In this document: positions 7,158-9,290 of the stretch, one piece after another | How positions within the stretch are numbered: the first letter of the stretch is position 1 | How the letters are laid out: every line of letters begins with the position of its first letter | DNA from: an uncultured Bacilli bacterium | GTDB taxonomy: Bacteria; Bacillota_I; Bacilli_A; RF39; UBA660 | DNA length: 9,290 nucleotides | Direction of reading: 5' to 3' | NCBI GenBank assembly: GCA_947625715.1 | Contig: CANQPR010000052.1 | Location: forward strand, 1-9,290 | Program-made: the position numbers and the translations under genes | The notes under the pieces: generated by a model | What the model was told of the DNA's origin: nothing | Seen by the model: the letters and a program-made list of their open reading frames with translations, nothing else | Database searches by the model: none

Positions 7158-9134
7158 TTAGTTCTTTAATAATTTTTTTAAAGATATACTAATAAATCCT
7201 AAGCTTAATATTGCTAATCCAAAATAGCTAATTATATTATCATTAGTTTGGGGATTAGCTGTAATTTCTTCTGCTAATTTATTTTGAACATATACCGCAT
7301 ATTCACTTAAATGAGTTGTAGTAAATACAACATATCCATTTTCATATGAAGCATCAAATTCTTCAACTACTTTACCATCTTTAATATAGGCAACTTTATA
7401 TGTATCATATAATTCATTTACAGGAATTTTAATAGTATAATTACCATTTTTCATTTCTATTAATTCATTATTGTAGAACATTGAAATGTCATAAGATAAA
7501 ACATATTGATAATCGTCAAGTTTAATTTTATCTATTTCTTCATCTGTTTTTTCTAATAAAGTTGCGACTAATTTGTATTCGCTATCTAAAGCATTTTCAC
7601 TTTCAAAAACAACGTCATTATCTTCAAATTCTGTTGTATATTCTTTTTCTTTACTTGGTTCTTGTGGCTTATCACTAGGTTTTTGGGTTTCTGATGGTTT
7701 TTCTTCACTAGGTTTTTCAGGTTCTGGTTCTATAGTTTTCTCTTTAAAACTTACCGTTATTGTAACATCACCATCAGGCATTATAAATTTTTTACCATTT
7801 AAAACATCTTCAATTGTTATTACATTATCAGAAATTTCAAATTTATCTAATTCATAATTATCAGTAGTTGGCGCATAAGTAACAGTTACCTCTTCACCAG
7901 TAATAGCACTTTCTACAATATTAATTGTACCATTAACAGCTTTAGCTATAATACTATGAACTTTTCCAACTAAGCCATTTTCATTTTGAGAATAACCACT
8001 ATCTTCACCTAAATATTCACTAATATCAGAACTATATTGACCACCAGATAAAGCAAATTCAAAAATTTCTTCATCTTTAGATTCAATATTTAAAGCTTTA
8101 TTTCCTACACTATTACCACCAGTAAAAGTTCCATCATTAATATCTAATTTTTTAACCTTTGTTTTATCACCACTAGTTGTACCTTCAAAAATAGCATAGC
8201 CTTCTTTACTTTCTACAACAACATCATTGTCAATGCTAATTTCAATTTCACCAGCGTAACTTTCATTTGAAGTTATACTAATAGCAGAACCCGTTAATTC
8301 AGAACCATTATAATTAGCTTGTGGATTATCAATGTATTGTCCATGGGCTTTAATATTTCCGCCTGTTATATTAAATACACCAGATTTAATTGAAACACCT
8401 TCTGCTCCTTCAATATTTCCGCCACTAATATTCCAAATGCCATATCCAGCTGCATAAATAGCTGGAGCATAAGAAGAATAAATATTACCACTATATACAT
8501 TAATCTTTGGTCCATTTACAGGATCAATATCTTGGTAATTACCATGGATATATAAAGCAAAACTTAGGGTATTGAAATTACCATAAATATTAATATTTGT
8601 ACCAGTAGCTTTCTTTACTTTGTCATCAGTATAAGGTTGTAAATTAACACCTAATCTTGCTGTAACTGATGCATTCTTACCTAAAGTAAATGTCGTGTTT
8701 TGACCATTAACACCAAAAGCTTCACACTCTTCATCACTATTAGTAACTGTATAATCGGTATTATCTATACTAAATGTTGCACCTCTATCAATGTAAAAAG
8801 TTTTGATATTAGTTGATTCAATTTGCCCCTTTTTACCACTTTCATCGGCGCCATCAATAGTTAAATTTCCTTCTTCACCACGTACTAAAATATAATTTTG
8901 GTCATTTATTGATAATTTATGACCATTTAATTTTAAAGTTTTCTCTTTCTTAACAGAAATTGAACTTTCTGTACTAGAAACATTACCACTTAAAACGCAC
9001 TCTGTTTCATTACTACTTTCTGATAAACATGTCTTTAAATCATCCCAACTAGAAACGCTTTGAGCATGAACATTAAATGTCATTACCAAAAAAGTAGTTA
9101 TACCTAAAACCACATACTTAAATTTTCCTTTCAT
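7158..9134 (-). CDS. Secreted, wall-anchored beta-helix surface protein with NPQTN sorting signal, 658 aa
   Basis: No specific gene recognised; most likely a sortase-anchored adhesin or surface protein of unknown ligand. In order: signal peptide 1-24 (Lys-rich start, hydrophobic core, probable cut after VHA); a beta-strand-rich region about 45-365 with recurring turns such as WNISGGNIEG, FNITGGNIKA and NVYSGNIYSS, resembling right-handed beta-helix/pectate-lyase-like folds; an InlB B-repeat-like domain about 393-464 ending MPDGDVTITVSF; an E/K/P/S-rich spacer 469-498; a C-terminal domain about 499-618 ending FTTTHLSEYAVY, common just before wall anchors; then NPQTN (627-631), a hydrophobic span 634-652 and a KKLLKN tail. 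Cys36, Cys46 and Cys137 are the only cysteines. The frame is open up to an ATG at 9182, but AAGGAGGA lies six bases before the ATG at 9134, and the promoter overlaps the longer version. No sortase gene lies in the window. Confidence 0.9.
   Translation of the reverse strand: MKGKFKYVVLGITTFLVMTFNVHAQSVSSWDDLKTCLSESSNETECVLSGNVSSTESSISVKKEKTLKLNGHKLSINDQNYILVRGEEGNLTIDGADESGKKGQIESTNIKTFYIDRGATFSIDNTDYTVTNSDEECEAFGVNGQNTTFTLGKNASVTARLGVNLQPYTDDKVKKATGTNINIYGNFNTLSFALYIHGNYQDIDPVNGPKINVYSGNIYSSYAPAIYAAGYGIWNISGGNIEGAEGVSIKSGVFNITGGNIKAHGQYIDNPQANYNGSELTGSAISITSNESYAGEIEISIDNDVVVESKEGYAIFEGTTSGDKTKVKKLDINDGTFTGGNSVGNKALNIESKDEEIFEFALSGGQYSSDISEYLGEDSGYSQNENGLVGKVHSIIAKAVNGTINIVESAITGEEVTVTYAPTTDNYELDKFEISDNVITIEDVLNGKKFIMPDGDVTITVSFKEKTIEPEPEKPSEEKPSETQKPSDKPQEPSKEKEYTTEFEDNDVVFESENALDSEYKLVATLLEKTDEEIDKIKLDDYQYVLSYDISMFYNNELIEMKNGNYTIKIPVNELYDTYKVAYIKDGKVVEEFDASYENGYVVFTTTHLSEYAVYVQNKLAEEITANPQTNDNIISYFGLAILSLGFISISLKKLLKN
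7161..7256 (-). other. C-terminal cell-wall sorting signal (NPQTN, membrane span, basic tail)
   Basis: Residues 627-658 of the surface protein: the pentapeptide NPQTN in place of LPXTG, then Asp-Asn, about 19 hydrophobic residues, and a short basic tail. The three-part layout is diagnostic of a sortase substrate. NPQTN is the motif known for class B sortase in Staphylococcus aureus (IsdC). Which sortase class acts here cannot be told from the window. Confidence 0.8.
7641..7730 (-). repeat. Pro/Glu/Lys/Ser-rich low-complexity spacer within the surface protein
   Basis: Residues 469-498 consist almost entirely of E, P, K and S, in repeated short units such as EKPSE and KPSDKP. Such stretches act as flexible stalks carrying the functional domain away from the wall, and their length often varies between strains through repeat slippage. 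Confidence 0.7.
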
Positions 9135-9140
9135 TCTTTT

Positions 9141-9148
9141 TCCTCCTT
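9141..9148 (-). promoter_or_regulatory. Strong ribosome binding site deciding the surface-protein start
   Basis: AAGGAGGA, near-perfect complementarity to the 16S 3' end, six bases upstream of the ATG at 9134. The alternative ATG at 9182 has only AT-rich DNA upstream and would put 16 residues before the Lys-rich start of a normal signal peptide. Confidence 0.9.
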
Positions 9149-9157
9149 CCAGTGAAT

Positions 9158-9186
9158 AATATATCAAAATTATTTTCAACAAGCAA
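9158..9186 (-). promoter_or_regulatory. Extended -10 promoter of the surface-protein gene
   Basis: Minus strand: -35 TTGCTT (9186-9181), a 17-base spacer, and -10 TATATT (9163-9158) preceded by TG with one base between, i.e. an extended -10. Predicted start near 9151, just upstream of the ribosome site, giving a leader of about 17 bases. It overlaps the longer possible reading frame and so argues for the start at 9134. Confidence 0.75.
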
Positions 9187-9236
9187 TTTTTTTTGAATAA
9201 AATACGTAAAATAGTTACAATTCACAGTTAAATTAG

Positions 9237-9273
9237 AAAAAAGATAAAACTTTGAAAAAAAGTTATCTTTTTT
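9237..9273 (-). terminator. Bidirectional hairpin terminator at the right edge
   Basis: AAAAAAGATAA (9237-9247) and TTATCTTTTTT (9263-9273) form an 11-pair stem, with an inner CTTT/AAAG extension and a short loop; T-runs lie on the 3' side in either direction. It probably ends a minus-strand gene lying to the right of the window, or serves both strands. Nothing else was seen in 9274-9290 or in 9187-9236. Confidence 0.7.
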
Positions 9274-9290
9274 TGTTGCATTTAATTGTA

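Noticed and set aside
7573..7857. Plus-strand Ser/Phe/Gly-rich open frame of 94 codons
   Set aside because: It is the antisense of the Pro/Glu/Lys/Ser spacer of the surface protein; its composition follows from the repeats on the other strand.
9135..9182. Upstream ATG at 9182 extending the surface protein by 16 residues
   Set aside because: It has no ribosome site, overlaps the promoter, and would spoil a standard signal peptide. The ATG at 9134 has an ideal ribosome site.
1..9290. CRISPR array, transposon, tRNA or rRNA gene, prophage or defence genes
   Set aside because: No regularly spaced repeats, transposase-like frame, cloverleaf or toxin/nuclease-like gene was seen. All long frames are accounted for by the four genes described.
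1..9290. Mollicute genetic code (TGA read as Trp)
   Set aside because: All four genes are open under the standard code and conserved Trp positions use TGG, for example in the IleS WTTTPWT block and at the Xfp C-terminus.

Overview
This is a low-GC (A+T-rich) bacterial window with every gene on the minus strand. Reading against the printed strand, the order is: a sortase-type surface protein, xfp (phosphoketolase), lon (ATP-dependent protease), then ileS (isoleucyl-tRNA synthetase), which runs off the left edge. TGG is used for Trp and all four frames stay open under the standard code, so the TGA=Trp code of Mycoplasma/Spiroplasma is excluded. The T-box leader, the cell-wall sorting signal, the strong AAGGAGGA-type ribosome sites and the sigma-A-like promoters point to a Bacillota lineage. 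An AT-rich Bacilli relative of the Erysipelotrichales/RF39/Mollicutes-neighbour type is my best guess, probably host-associated. That placement is inference.

Layout. 1-1928: ileS, first 642 residues only. 1943-2135: its T-box leader, with an Ile (AUC) specifier and a terminator/antiterminator pair. 2142-2170: the ileS promoter, starting one base after the lon stop. 2172-4514: complete lon. 4515-4639: lon promoter and xfp terminator. 4640-6994: complete xfp with a GTG start. 6995-7157: weak xfp promoter and the surface-protein terminator. 7158-9134: surface protein with signal peptide, beta-helix-like domain, InlB-type repeat domain, Pro-rich spacer and an NPQTN sorting signal. 9135-9290: its promoter and a bidirectional hairpin terminator.

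Each gene appears to be its own transcription unit: three of the four have a good -35/-10 pair, and terminators separate the first three. The exception is the lon/ileS junction, where the only strong downstream terminator is the tRNA-controlled one in the ileS leader. The genes are functionally unrelated: surface exposure or adhesion, central carbon metabolism (acetyl-phosphate production), proteolysis and translation. I found no multi-gene defence, mobile or biosynthetic system. The most interesting elements are the well-resolved T-box, the compact lon/ileS junction and the uncharacterised NPQTN-anchored surface protein.
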